This document shows, piece by piece, positions 38,926 to 50,259 of a stretch of 64,000 bases of DNA. Origin of the DNA: Quillaja saponaria (Eukaryota > Streptophyta > Magnoliopsida > Fabales > Quillajaceae). The number at the start of each line of letters is the position of its first letter. Within the stretch, counting starts at the first letter, position 1. The notes below the pieces were generated by a model. That model was not told where the DNA came from and made no database searches. It saw nothing but the letters and a program-made list of their open reading frames with translations. Where the stretch lies: NCBI GenBank assembly GCA_029379385.1, contig CM055612.1, forward strand, positions 2,666,001 through 2,730,000. The letters are read 5' to 3'. The position numbers were made by a program, and so were the translations under genes.

Positions 38926-38975
38926 GCGGTCTGCGGTCTGCAGTCTGCCTTCTGCCTTCTGCCTTCTGCCTTCTA
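38926..38975. repeat. CTTCTGC minisatellite in the hAT 5' region
   Basis: About four to five copies of a seven-base unit (CTTCTGC, with GTCTGCG variants upstream), between the transposase start and the right end of the element. Probably replication slippage. Confidence 0.8.
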
Positions 38976-39114
38976 AGCTTCAAGGGTTCGAAAAAAAGAG
39001 GGTTCGATTCCAAATACCCATCTTCCCTTCAAAATCGATTCGGGTCTCTCAAGCCCAATTAAAAATTCGACCCATGTAGCTTTCTGCAGAATCGTTCAAA
39101 CTCGCCACAAACTC

Positions 39115-39215
39115 TCGATTTCACGATCTTGCTGCCGAGTTCACGATCTTGCTTCCGAGTTTTGAAGACACCGATCTTGCTGCCGTGACGACTCGGACTG
39201 CTGGCTTCAGATCGT
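39115..39215. promoter_or_regulatory. hAT subterminal repeat cluster
   Basis: The word GATCTTGCTKCCG occurs three times in about 60 bp (near 39125, 39146 and 39172), followed by GATCGTAAGATCGTACGATC. At the opposite end, 35180-35260 is equally rich in GATC words. Such subterminal clusters are the usual transposase binding sites of hAT elements. Confidence 0.6.
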
Positions 39216-41012
39216 AAGATCGTACGATCCTACGTTCCGACTCGCGATCTTGACAACACTGCTTTTAACTATTATGTTCTTCATTGAAATATTTAAACTA
39301 AACACTGACATTGAGGCATGAAACATGGTACCAAACAAGGCTGAGGGTACTGTGATTTCATTCAAATGAGAGACAGAGAGAATACTCTGTATTGATAAAG
39401 TATCAGGTAGAAATACTAGCTGGAAATCTAAGAAGTCAAGAATAATTATTCTTTGATCAAGATTATCACAAATTGATAATGACAGGAGCTCCCAAGCAAA
39501 AATGGAAAAAAGGATTATGTAAATCACACAAGGCCTTTAGAAACTTTAGAAGATCATAATTGAAAAGAAAAGATTTGCAACTCCAAATAGAATACCATAT
39601 ATAGCTAATATTTACATGTGTGGGTATGCATGTGATGGCAGTCTGAAAGAAAAAGAAAGATGTGCACCATTAGTTTATGAACTGTTCCAGACTTATAAAC
39701 CATTTGGTGTGACAAATAAATTGATGCATGATAATTTGAGAAGAACGTTTTCACTATGTCACACGAAGATCCTTTCGCACACCAGGGAATAGCACGAACA
39801 AGAATTGCAAAATGGTTTGGGTTAGTAGGCGATCCAATAATATGTGCTAGCCTCATTTAACTATGCTTTGAATTCCTATACACATGCCACTTGATTAGTG
39901 AAATTCTAAAAAGAAAATACCAATAGAAACTTGATAAGAGCTTCAAGAGGAAATGAACAGAATTTAGTATGGCACAAGGTATTCACTTTCTAACAAAATA
40001 TAGTAGAAGGCAAGAAGAGCAGGTTATGATGTACAATGCAAGACAATGAGTCCAAAACCTGATACAAACAATCAAAAGAAAAATAAACCTCGAGTATTTT
40101 AAGGTGAAGGGGCATTAACACAAATTGCAAAGGTCTAAATTCCAATTTTATGCTCATTATTCTCCTACATCCTCTAAAAACATACCATATATGCTTCTAT
40201 CCATCTAATATCAACTAGTCTTCTTGCCAAACCCGTAAGCAGGGGAAGAGAAAGTTGGAGAAAATGCGGATGGCAAAAGGACACAGCAGGTCCAGAACAT
40301 CCTTCTCAAACTTATATAAAATCTAGGCCCATTTACTTTTACTGCTGTTTACATGTTTTTTTTTTTCCTCCGTGCATTTGTACACTTCTTTCAAACTAAA
40401 TTAACAGAACTAGCACTTAAACAATAGAGAAAGAAGAGATAGGACATACCACTCTGAACCTTCTTTAACATTCTTGATGGTAAATGCATCCAGTGACTCT
40501 GAAGGAATTTCCTTGTGGATTCTCTCATGCCCGTAATAGTTCACTGGAAGCACTAGATAAAAGTGCAAATGACAGCAGCAACAGAAAATATTCGAATACT
40601 GCTCAGCAAAAATAGCACCAAAAGTAAAAATTGGAAAACTTAGCAATGAACCTACTTTCTCAATCTTTTCATTGTTTTAGATGGCTGCGCAGATCAATTT
40701 GATTCTACTTACATGTAAAAGATTCCCAAGAAAACATATAGAAAGCTCAAGATTAGCTGTGGATATAAATGAAAAATATAAAGATTAGTATATATACTAT
40801 ATATGAAGGACAATAGTAAAAGACGTCTATATCAAACTAATAAAAAAAATGTATAGATCTCAACTAATGTTAAAGCTGCCATTAAGCCCATAAAATTGTG
40901 CTTCAGATATAAGGACCCTACAAGAGGCATGTCAAGGATTTGTATCTTTCAAACTCCCAACCCATAATCCTCCTCCAATGTTAAACATGTTACATCCTTC
41001 AACTTTAATCAC

Positions 41013-43905
41013 TCATGGGCAAGCAAGATGTGCCAATTTATAGCTGCTTTTTGGGGGGTAAAATAAGTGAGACCATTAATCGCTTTTTCAAGGTCTGTAA
41101 GAACCATTGCAATAAGTTCTGACCTAGTTATAAGTGTAAAGAAAATGTTTTTGAAATTTTTTGAATTTGGCACTGTATTAAACTTGGTTCTAATCGCAGC
41201 TGCAACAAAAATGTTAAACAAATTGGTCAGAGGTAAAGTTGCCCACCAATAAGCGCTGGTTTAATGTTAGACCAAACAAATTTAAGGTTAACAGCAATCA
41301 GCTACATTGAACACAAGTTCGTGCTTTAAATCACCTGAAAGCAATGATCCTGAGAAAAACAACAGCATCCAATCCACCAACAGCCAGTAGTTCATCTTCA
41401 GTTGTTTCCCATGCTTTCAAGATCTAGCTAGGGGAAGGAACAAAACTCTCCAAGAAGAAAGGGTCGATGTGTTTTGCATGCCTACAGGCAAGCTTTCGTC
41501 CAAAGTACACACTTACATTACCTGGTTGTTTTCTTAATATCGAATAAAGTGAGAAAAGAGCACCACATATGCCTATGTTAATTCCAGCAGAAGTTAAAAG
41601 AGCAGCAACGTTCATCTCCTTTCACTGTATCTGCAAGCTTGAAGCATCTATTTACACAAGATGCCACAAAGAAACAAGAAAGGCATAAGATAATCAAACA
41701 TCTCATGACATGAAAGAATTCCTTGGTTTAACCAAAGTCTCAGAGAACTATCTTTTTGTGACAGTTCGAGAGCTGCTAAATTAGACACTTTTTTTTTTCT
41801 TTTTTGGGAGAGGGGGGGGGGGGGGGGGGGGGGGTGTTTCAGCAGGTTGGCGAGTGAAATCTATAAAGATACTATCTCACTGTAATTCTAACTTTGTTCA
41901 GATTTATATTAAAAAATGCTGTTTTGGATTTCGTACATGTGTTGAAAAATAATTGTACGTACTACTTTCACCTTGAAACAATTAGTAAGGACACAGCAAA
42001 CAGAAAAGATTGAAATAAAGTGAAGATTCATTTATTTCGATCTGCTAAATGCCATGGCAAAAGAAAAAGGCTTGAACCAATTGTAGACAAGCACAATGCC
42101 ATGGGGTCTTCTCCCTGCTTAACAGGTCTCGTTGGTTGACATAATAGTAATACATGTATAGCACAAAACTCTCTAATTAGTCAACTACCCAACTGTGAAA
42201 CTGAAAATAGGCAACATGCTAATAACCAACCAATGCAGCAGCCTCCACAACATTATCAAAACACCGAAATAGCTCTACACTGTTCTCATACTAGCATCCA
42301 TTTGCTAAGCATTGCTTAGAAGATCCAAATACAGATTATTAAATGTTAAGTGCAAAGAATCAATATCGAAGAAAGTATATACAAGAAAATGATGCATCCT
42401 TGGATTCCACCTTTAAAATCTTATTTGCAGACTTCTTGGACCTTCTCATATCCTGATCATCAAGTACTAAATTCAAGTGGTCTAATTGGTAGTAGGAGCT
42501 TCTATTCAATTTTAAGCTCTTTATATTGCATGAGAAGAATTAAAAGTCACACCGTGTAAAGAACATCTGAACATAATACAACAGACATTGGCTCACCAAG
42601 TCATACAACACCACCCAATCACATGAAGCTCATTCACTATTATCTGACATGTCCTTATCTTGATTGCAGCCTGTCATTACCCATAAAATTTCTACATATC
42701 TACATGTACTATATACTAGGAAACTTGACCAAGCCCAATAAAATTCAATTGCGTATGCTATCTGAAAAGCTCAAAAAAGAAAGGAAAAAAAAAACCAAAA
42801 ACATTAAGACCACAGATTGCACAAAATCTTAGCAATTAGTCCTACATTGCAAGTTTGCAACTCATTTGTGACAGAGGTTCCAAAAGGACATACTTAATAA
42901 TCACACGAGCAAACCCGTCCCAAACCCTGTTTCAGCACATCCTGACGTGATACTGCCTGACCATGAGAACTATAACCTTATACGAAAGTTTAACTGGAAT
43001 GGAAATAAAATATACAACTAGAGAATATTATTAATAACATACCAATCCTGATTGCCCACTTTAGAATTTCTTTTTTCTATTTCTTTTCTGGCTATTGAAA
43101 GATTATCCCTCCTAAGACATAATTTGCCCTATCCATAACCCATACTTCAATTCCGCTTACTTGAACTTAAAGCTACTGGTGTACAAAACCGCAAGTTAAT
43201 TGGGGTTAGGAAACCTAAAAATCAGAAATCAAAGTGAGTTGGACCGATCACCTTCTTCCTGCGAACCACACATAATGTAATATTGCTATTCATCTCACAC
43301 ATTTCCTTATATATTCATGATAACTATAATTATAATTTAAACAAAACAAAAATAACTGAATACCTAGCAGAAGAACGAATACTTGTAAGATAATTAGCCA
43401 GCCAATTAGAATTAGGAGAAGTTGATGAAGCAGCAAAAACAAATGATCTTGTAAAAAGGAAGCGAAAACTAATCCGACATTGCCGCGCTTCGCTTCAACT
43501 TCACAGGGACATGAAAGATTGATTCAAAGGGCTATAAAAACGAAACCTTTCTTTTCTTTTTCTTTTTCTTTCTTCCCCGGGGAACCGCAGCGATTTACTA
43601 ACGAAGCCTTTTCTATTTGAAACAAGAAGCAAATGGAAGGTGGGTCCAGAGAGATTCAAATCTTTGAGAAAAGACACACGTCGGAAAGGAAATGGACGGG
43701 AGCAACGGAACCTCCACGTGGCTGACAGCAAGGGGACAGTCCATAAGTCCAAGTGTGCCACGCCGTTAACAAAACCGACCTAACTGGCGCCGAATTTTTT
43801 TAATGATCAAGTGCATCGCGATGTATGTTGTATAGGTGATGGTTGATCTATCGACCAGGGCTAAAGGGATGAATCTGTTATTAGGAATCATTAAATCCTA
43901 AAAAT
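41013..43905. other. Spacer of the inverted duplication: RXW8 exon 1 and its 5' region
   Basis: Contains RXW8 exon 1 (41335-41615) and about 2.2 kb of upstream sequence. The GC-richer part at about 43480-43790 probably holds the original promoter and 5' UTR. The open frame there (43501-43761, minus) resembles no family. No transposon ends are seen. Because exon 1 is in the spacer, only arm A keeps it. Confidence 0.5.
41812..41834 (+). repeat. Homopolymer of 23 G
   Basis: An uninterrupted G run, preceded by a T-rich stretch and GGGAGA. Such runs are very rare in plant DNA and can fold into G-quadruplexes. The length in an assembly is unreliable. Confidence 0.9.
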
Positions 43906-45819
43906 GATTAAAATTGAAGGACATAACTTGTTTACATTGGACGAGGTTTATGGATTGGGAGTTTGAAAGATACAAATCCTTGACATGTCTATTGTAGGGT
44001 CCTTATATCCGAGGCATAATCTTATGGGCATAATGGAAGCTTTGACATTATTTGAGATCTAGACTTTTTTTTTTTGGTTAGTTTTGATATAGATGTCTTT
44101 TATTATTGTCCTTATACTAATCTTTATATTTTTCATTTATATCCACAATAATCTTGGTGCTTTCTATATGTTTTCTTGGGAATCTTGTACATGTAAGCAG
44201 AATCAAATTGATCTGCAGCCAATTAAAACAATTATAAGATTGAGAAAGTAAGTTCATTGCTAAGTTTTCCAATTTTACTTACTTTTGGTGCTATTTTTGC
44301 TGAGCAGTTTTCGAATCTTTTATGTTGCTGCTGTCGTTTGCACTTTTCTAGTGCTTCCAGTGAACTATTATGGCATGAGGGAATCCACAAGGAAATTCCT
44401 TCAGAGTCACTGGACGCATTTACCATCAAGAATGTTAAAGAAGGTTCTGAGTGGTATGTGCTATCTCTTCTTGCTCTATTGGTTAAGTGCTAGTTCTGTT
44501 AATTTAGTTTGAAAGAAGTCTACAGATGCTCAGGAAAAAAAAAAAAAAAAAAAAAAAACATTTAAACAGCTGTAAAAGTAAATGTGCCTAGATTTTATAT
44601 AAGTATGAGAAGGATGTTCTGGGCCTGTTGTGTCCTTTTACCTTCCGCATCTTCTCCAACTTTCTCTTCCCCTACTTATGGATTTGGCAAGAAGACTAGT
44701 TGATATTAGATGGATGGAAGCATAGATGGTATGTACTTAGAGGATGTGGGGAGCATAATCTGCATAGAATTGGAATATAGACCTTTGCAATTTGTGTTAA
44801 TACCCGTATGGTGAGTGATGTATATTTCTAGAGCAAGCACATCTTAAAACTTGATACTCAAAGTTTACTTTTCTTTTTCTTTTGATTTTTTGATTTTTAT
44901 TTTTTTGTATCAGGCTTTGGACTCATTGTCTCGCATTGTACATCATAACCTGCTCTTCTTGCCTTCTCCTATACTTTGTAAGAAAGTGAATACCTTATGC
45001 CATACTAAATTCTGTTTGTTTTCACTCGAAGTTCTTATCAATTTTCTGTTGGTATTTTCTTTTTAGAATTTCACTAATCAAGTGGCATGTGTATAGGAAT
45101 TCAAGAGCATAGCTAAAATGAGGCTACCACATATTATTGGATCGCCTACTAGCCCAAGCCATTTTGCGATTCTCGTTCGTGCTATTCCCTTGTGTGCGAA
45201 AGGATCTTACTGTGACACAGTGAAAAAGTTCTTCTCACATTATCATGCATCAAGTTATTTGTCACACCAAATGGTTTATAAGTCTGGAACAGTTCATAAA
45301 CTAATGGTGCACATCTTTCTTTTTCTTTCAGATTGCCATCACATGCATACACACATGTAAATATTTTTCTATTTGGAGCTGCCATTCTTTTCTTTTTCTT
45401 CAATTATGAGCTTCTAAAGGTCTCGTGTGATTTATATAAATGTTTTTTCCATTTTAGCTTGGAGCTTCTATTATTATCAATTTGTGATAATGTTGATCAA
45501 AGAATAATTATTCTTGACTTCTCAGATTTCCAGTTAGTGTTTCTACCTGATGCTTTTTCAAATAAAGTTTTTTTGGGAGTGTCTGCCTCTCTCTAGGTGA
45601 TCTCAGTTTACATTCATTGTTTTGTGGGCAGTTCGGTTTCTAACTGCTTTTTATACCCATATTTATTGCAAAATTGGTTGTGTTAAGAGTTCAGCACCAT
45701 GGTTATATTCAGTATTCTCTCTGTTTCATTTGAATGAAATCATAGTACTCTCAGCTTTGTTTGGTACATGTTTCATGCCCCAATGTCAGTGTTCAGTTTA
45801 AATATTTCAATGAAGAACG

Positions 45820-46301
45820 TGTTAGAAATTTCATATGTGGGCTGTCATTAATTGTATGGTTTTGTTTTTAATAATAAAATGGGCTTAAGGTTTAGTCCAT
45901 TTGAGACATGCTGGTAAAAGCCCATATAATTTATGTGATCATGTGGGATAGGGCTTAAACACACTTCTTATCTGATTAGATATATTATTTGATTAGATGT
46001 GGATTGACAGTAAGTGTAGGCTGAGTGACTTTAGGAGTCTTTAATGGGAGGACTCTTAGAGTTTATCTGACATGAAATAGCTAGGTCCCCTCTCCTCTCT
46101 ATATATACACATCTTGCCCCATTGAAAGCTGCCATTAGAAAATACAGAGAGTACAAAGAGAAAGACCTGACTGTGTGAAGCAATTACTAAGGTGTGGTTG
46201 GCTGAGATTCCATATATCCGTTGCTATGGCTCAATCAGGTACGCAAACCTTATTATTAATGTGTTCTAAATTCATGTATGAGATCCTGTATATTTATAAC
46301 A
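45820..46301 (+). repeat. Copia 5' LTR
   Basis: Starts TGTTAG and ends AACA. A TATA-like CTCTATATATAC lies at about 46098, about 200 bp before the LTR end, suitable as the element's promoter. Confidence 0.92.
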
Positions 46302-46303
46302 TG

Positions 46304-46316
46304 TGGTATGAGAGCC
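46304..46316 (+). promoter_or_regulatory. Copia primer binding site
   Basis: TGGTATGAGAGCC follows the 5' LTR by two bases. The usual plant Copia site complementary to initiator methionine tRNA is TGGTATCAGAGC; one base differs here. Confidence 0.85.
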
Positions 46317-46958
46317 TAATATACATGAATTTAGAACCCTTATGTTTATTTATTTAACATAAAATTATAGGTGTCAGTTTCTTTAAACTCAAAATCGAAC
46401 TCATATATGAATGAAATCTATCCCAATTTGTTAGAGTTTTTAAAGGTCTCATTTATATCTTTAATTTGATATATTGTTTGTATGATTTCATCAACTATAA
46501 GTTGAGAAATCTGAATTTTGAAATTTGGGTTGTTTTAAAATCAAAATTAAGTTTTGATTTGAAAACTAGGATTTCATGTTGTTTTAATCGATTTAAATCA
46601 TAGATTTAGATTATGGTATGTTTTATACATAGTCAGAATCATTCAATGAGTTTAATTCGTATGATTTTGAGAAATTAGAATGAAACACTTATGAAATAGA
46701 GTTAGGGTTCATGTCATTATAATTTAAATTAATTGAAATATTATCTTGATAAAACATGAAATTATTATAGGGTTATTGTTAGAAAAACAATTTAAAACAA
46801 ACCTCACACAAGAAATTTGAGAAAAAGCATGCAAAAGCTTCCCGAAAACAAAGTTTTCAGAAACGGGTCGTAACAGACCCATTTCCTCCAGTCCAGGTCA
46901 AAAGGACCCGGTTGGAGGAGTAAGAAGAAGGCCACGCGGGCTTGTCCCATGCTCGACA

Positions 46959-46983
46959 GTGGCGCGTGTGGTACACGCGCCAC
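46959..46983 (+). other. Perfect GC-rich hairpin in the Copia leader
   Basis: GTGGCGCGTGT, a GGT loop, then ACACGCGCCAC: an 11-bp perfect stem. It lies in the untranslated leader between primer site and gag, embedded in a GC island of an otherwise AT-rich element. Confidence 0.85.
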
Positions 46984-47759
46984 CATTTGGTGTCCCGTTG
47001 CCCCCCAAAATTTTACCAAATTATTTTTTTGAATTTTATAACTTTATGGTATGGTTAAATTTTAGATATTATGTGCATGATTTATTGGTTTGGTCAATGA
47101 TATTTCGTTATGTTTCAAACTAATATGGTTGCATATAATTAATAGTTGAAAACTATTTAATTTTCATATTTTATATATTCTTGAACTGTTAGCAGTAGGT
47201 ACTCCTCCTAGTTAAAGCTAAATAATTTTGTACTCTCATGTTTTTATAACATGTGTTAGTAAATGCTTCTATTTTGGATTCATTTTTTCAAAGTTGCAAC
47301 ATGTGTTTAATTATCTTGTGAGATACCTTTAAAATATATTTCGGTTTGAAAGGATAAATAATGAGTAGTTATATTTTATCGGCTTGAGAAAATCTTGTAG
47401 GTTTATGTTGATGGTTGCCACCAAAGTGGTCTATCTATATAGATTTGTGGGATTTTTGAAAGCTATAGTACGTGATGTTTCTTAAATTATTGTATATAGT
47501 TTCCTGCCCAAAGAGAGTTATTATATACTTTAATTTTGGAAAATACATGAAACATATGGTTTGGGATATACCGGCCTAGAAGGTTTATCTGCCCAAATGG
47601 GATAGACTTTTCGAAAGGTAGGATGCTCTAATTTAAGTTTCATGGGTTGATCATGAGATCCTAATAGCATGTTACATTCTCTGCCCAAAGGAGAGTTTGT
47701 AATGATGCACTTTGGATTCATGGAGAATAAATTTTTATTCTTGATTTTTAATTACTCAA

Positions 47760-48785
47760 TGACATGTTGTATTATTTGTTATTGAATCAGTCTCCCTAAC
47801 TGTTAACAACAATAGTGCTACTATTGAATTGTTGAACGGTTCCAACTTTAAGAAATGGAAGCAAGCTGTTGAATTTACCCTGGAAATTATGGATATCGAT
47901 TTAGCTCTATGTAGTAAGAAACCTGCTGATCTTTCTGATGCTAGCTCCATAGCTTAGAAAGAGGCTTTTGACAAATGGGAGAGATCAAATAGGTTGAGTT
48001 TAATCTACATGAAGAGATCAATCTCTGATCACCTTTTGAGTGAATTGCCTGAAACTCAAAGTGCCAAAGATTCCATTAAAACTGTGGGGGATAGGTACAA
48101 GGTATCTGATAATGCTGAGACTGGAAAGCTAATAAATGATTTAGTGGGTATGAGATATGAAAATGGAACTGTGGTTCAAGAATTTATTCTTAAAATGGTT
48201 CACGTACAAACCAAGCTTAAAAACAATGAAATTCCAATCCCTGATAGTTTTGTGGTTCACCATTCTCTCAATTCCTTACCACCTGATTTCTCCCAAATTA
48301 AAACTGCTTATAACACTCAAAATGAATCATGGACCATCAATGACCTTATCTCTAAGTGTGTGGATGAGGAGGATAAGCTTAAGAAAGAAAATAGTGAAAC
48401 TGCACTTTTTGTTTCCCTTTCCAAGCCTAGTTCTACCAAGGGTGGTCGGGGTAAGTCTAAATCTACTTATCATAAGAAAACTCAGGATGCGAAAGAGCAT
48501 CGTACTAGTCAGAAACCTGTTATGGGTGGTCCTAAGGCTGCCATTAAAAAGGACATAACATGTTTCTTTTGCAAAAAGAGAGGTCATGTGAAAGCAGACT
48601 GCTTCAAATTAAAATCTTGGTTAGAAAAGAAAAATAAACAAGAAGGTAACTCACTAGCTTTCGTTTGTTTTGAATCCAATTTAGTTAATGTCCAATCAAA
48701 TTCTTGGTGGCTTGACAGTGGTGCAACTGTTCATGTTGCTTGTACCATGCAGGGGTTCAAACACAAAAGAAGCCAAGTGATTTAG
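47760..48785 (+). pseudogene. Copia gag and protease region
   Basis: The gag domain begins near 47790 (ELLNGSNFKKWKQAVEFTLE) and has an in-frame TAG at 47955. A long open stretch, 47994-48785, follows. It contains a CCHC zinc knuckle (CFFCKKRGHVKADC) at about 48560-48601 and the protease active site WWLDSGAT at about 48705-48727. Protease is cut off by a stop at 48783-48785. Gag packages the element's RNA and protease cleaves the polyprotein. Confidence 0.9.
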
Positions 48786-49960
48786 AGGCAAAGCTTATAG
48801 TCGGGAATGATGTCGAAGTTGAGGTTGAGTCCGTAGGAATCGTCTCCTTAATTTTAGAAAGTGGTTTTGAAGTTGTTTTGGAAAACACTTTTTATGTACC
48901 GTCTTTTAGGTAGAATTTGATTTCAGTTTTCTTGTTGGACAAAATTGGTTATTCCTTTAATTTTGGTAATTCAAAAGTTCAGTTGTTTTTAAATTCTAAA
49001 ATTCTTGGAGGGTGTATTTTGTCTAATGGTTTATATAGAATGAGTTTAGCACCCTTAAATATTAATTTCTCTTTAAAGAATGAAAAAGTTGTTTCCAAAA
49101 GATCTTTAATTAAAGAGAAATCCTCAATGTTTTGGCATAAGCGTCTGGGTCACATATCAAAGGAAAGAGTTGAAAAACTCATTAAGGATGGTATCCTACC
49201 ATCACTTGATTTTGATGACTTAGAAAATTATGTTGATTGTATTAGAGGTAAACTGACTAAGACAAAGAAAAAGGGGTTAACCCGTAGTTCAGAACTCTTA
49301 AAGATCATTCACACAGATATTAGTGGACCCTAGTCCAACACTTTATGTAAAAAATGTTATTTCATTACCTTCATTGATGACTTTTCCAGTTTTGATTTTC
49401 TATACTTGATTAAAGAAAATCCTGATTCTCTTGATAAATTTATTATTTTCAAAACTGAAGTTGAAAAATAATTAAGGAAAGTCATTAATATTGTAAGATC
49501 TGACCGTGGAGGTGAGTATTATGACAAATATGGAGTTGATGAACAATATATAGGACCGTTTGCCAAGTACTTACAAGAGTGTGGGATTGTTGCCCAATAT
49601 ACCATGCCTGGTAGCCCTGACCAAAATGATGTGGCCGAAAGGCGTAATCGCACCCTTAAGGACATGATGAGGAGTATGATGAGTAGGTTAAACTTACCTG
49701 AATATCTTTAGGGGGAAGCCATTAAAACTACCTTGTACATCCTTAATAGGATTCTCAGTAAAGCGGTGCCTAAAACACCTTTTGAGTTGTGGATTGGGAG
49801 AAAGCCTACCTTGAATCATTTTTCGTGTTTGGGGGCGTTTAGTTGAAGTGAGAATCTATAACCCAAATGAAAAGAAAACAGATCCTAGATCTACCTGTTG
49901 TTACTTTATTGGTTATCCAGATTACTCTAAAGGATACATGTTCTATTGTCCCGCATAAGG
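48786..49960 (+). pseudogene. Copia integrase region
   Basis: GAG-pre-integrase with WHKRLGHIS at about 49134 and the zinc-binding residues following. The catalytic core has HTDISGP, IDDFS, RSDRGGEYY and PGSPDQNDVAERRNRTL. Several stops lie in frame (near 49333, 49470 and 49710) and there is a frameshift near 49845. Integrase would join the cDNA to host DNA; this copy cannot. Confidence 0.88.
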
Positions 49961-50259
49961 AACTAAAGTACACAAGGAACTAAAGTAGTGGAATCACAAA
50001 CTGCCAAGTTCTTGGAATTTGATGTTGCTGAGTTAGAAAAATCTTCACCTTTAGATCAGGGAGAGTGAAATCAGGATGTTACTATTCCATTATATGATCT
50101 GTTATAAGCTATTATTTCCATGCCTGTTGTGAGAACATGTGATGGGGGGAAGTAAATGAACAAGTTGAAGTAGCACCACTTGTTCCCACTAATGCTACTG
50201 CACATGTTCCTAATGAAGCTCCTTAGCAACAGAATCCAGCTGCACAAATACTTGTTAGA

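Larger units (their letters stand above)
35167..39261 (-). mobile_element. hAT-superfamily DNA transposon, nearly complete (4095 bp)
   Basis: Terminal inverted repeats are CAAGGTTGTCAAGATCG at the left and, read inward, CAGTGTTGTCAAGATCG at the right (15 of 17 identical). Perfect 8-bp target copies flank it and the empty site exists in arm B. Inside lies one minus-strand transposase gene, with about 400 bp of 3' and 1.2 kb of 5' flanking sequence. GATC-rich subterminal motifs repeat near both ends. The near-perfect target copies and almost intact transposase indicate a recent insertion, after the inverted duplication. Confidence 0.95.
35159..39269. repeat. 8-bp target site duplication of the hAT element
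   Basis: CTTTTAAC occurs immediately outside both ends (35159-35166 and 39262-39269). The empty site is preserved in arm B near 53096-53103 as the complement GTTAAAAG. An 8-bp duplication is diagnostic of hAT insertion. Confidence 0.95.
34000..41012. repeat. Inverted duplication, arm A
   Basis: Minus-strand RXW8 sequence here is repeated in opposite orientation at 43906-54209. The inner border is marked by TTTCAAACTCCCAA in arm A (about 40949) and the complement TTGGGAGTTTGAAA in arm B (about 43957). The outer border lies near the CACTAGTGGTCATTAT word of arm B. With the hAT and its target copy removed, arm A is about 2.9 kb. Confidence 0.9.
31602..41615 (-). pseudogene. RXW8: CSC1-like / RXW8-type channel gene, disabled and interrupted by a hAT element
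   Basis: RXW8 belongs to the plant CSC1/OSCA (DUF221) cation channel family. Exons on the minus strand: 41615-41335 (ALLTSAGINI, FGRKLA), 40598-40450 (TIKNVKEGSEW), 40058-39995 (CLALYII), about 39877-39668 (LAHIIGSPTNPNHFAILVRA), 34825 to about 34650 (EKMCNVFKATSVNQNCMPSF), 33566 to about 33290 (VTDLAPEPHDVY, ATFVQGL), about 32645-32375 (VTGYLPIVIL, GRKTSACYKVLYFTIWNVF) and about 31880-31602 (TEVPRVLLFGFLGYTCSILA). The rest of the C-terminus is missing. Damage: TAG at 41424-41426 where the family has Trp; a 2-base insertion in exon 2; a frameshift near 33530; TGA after HDVY, again for Trp; and a stop near 32420. Between exons 4 and 5 the gene is split by the hAT at 35167-39261. Confidence 0.9.
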
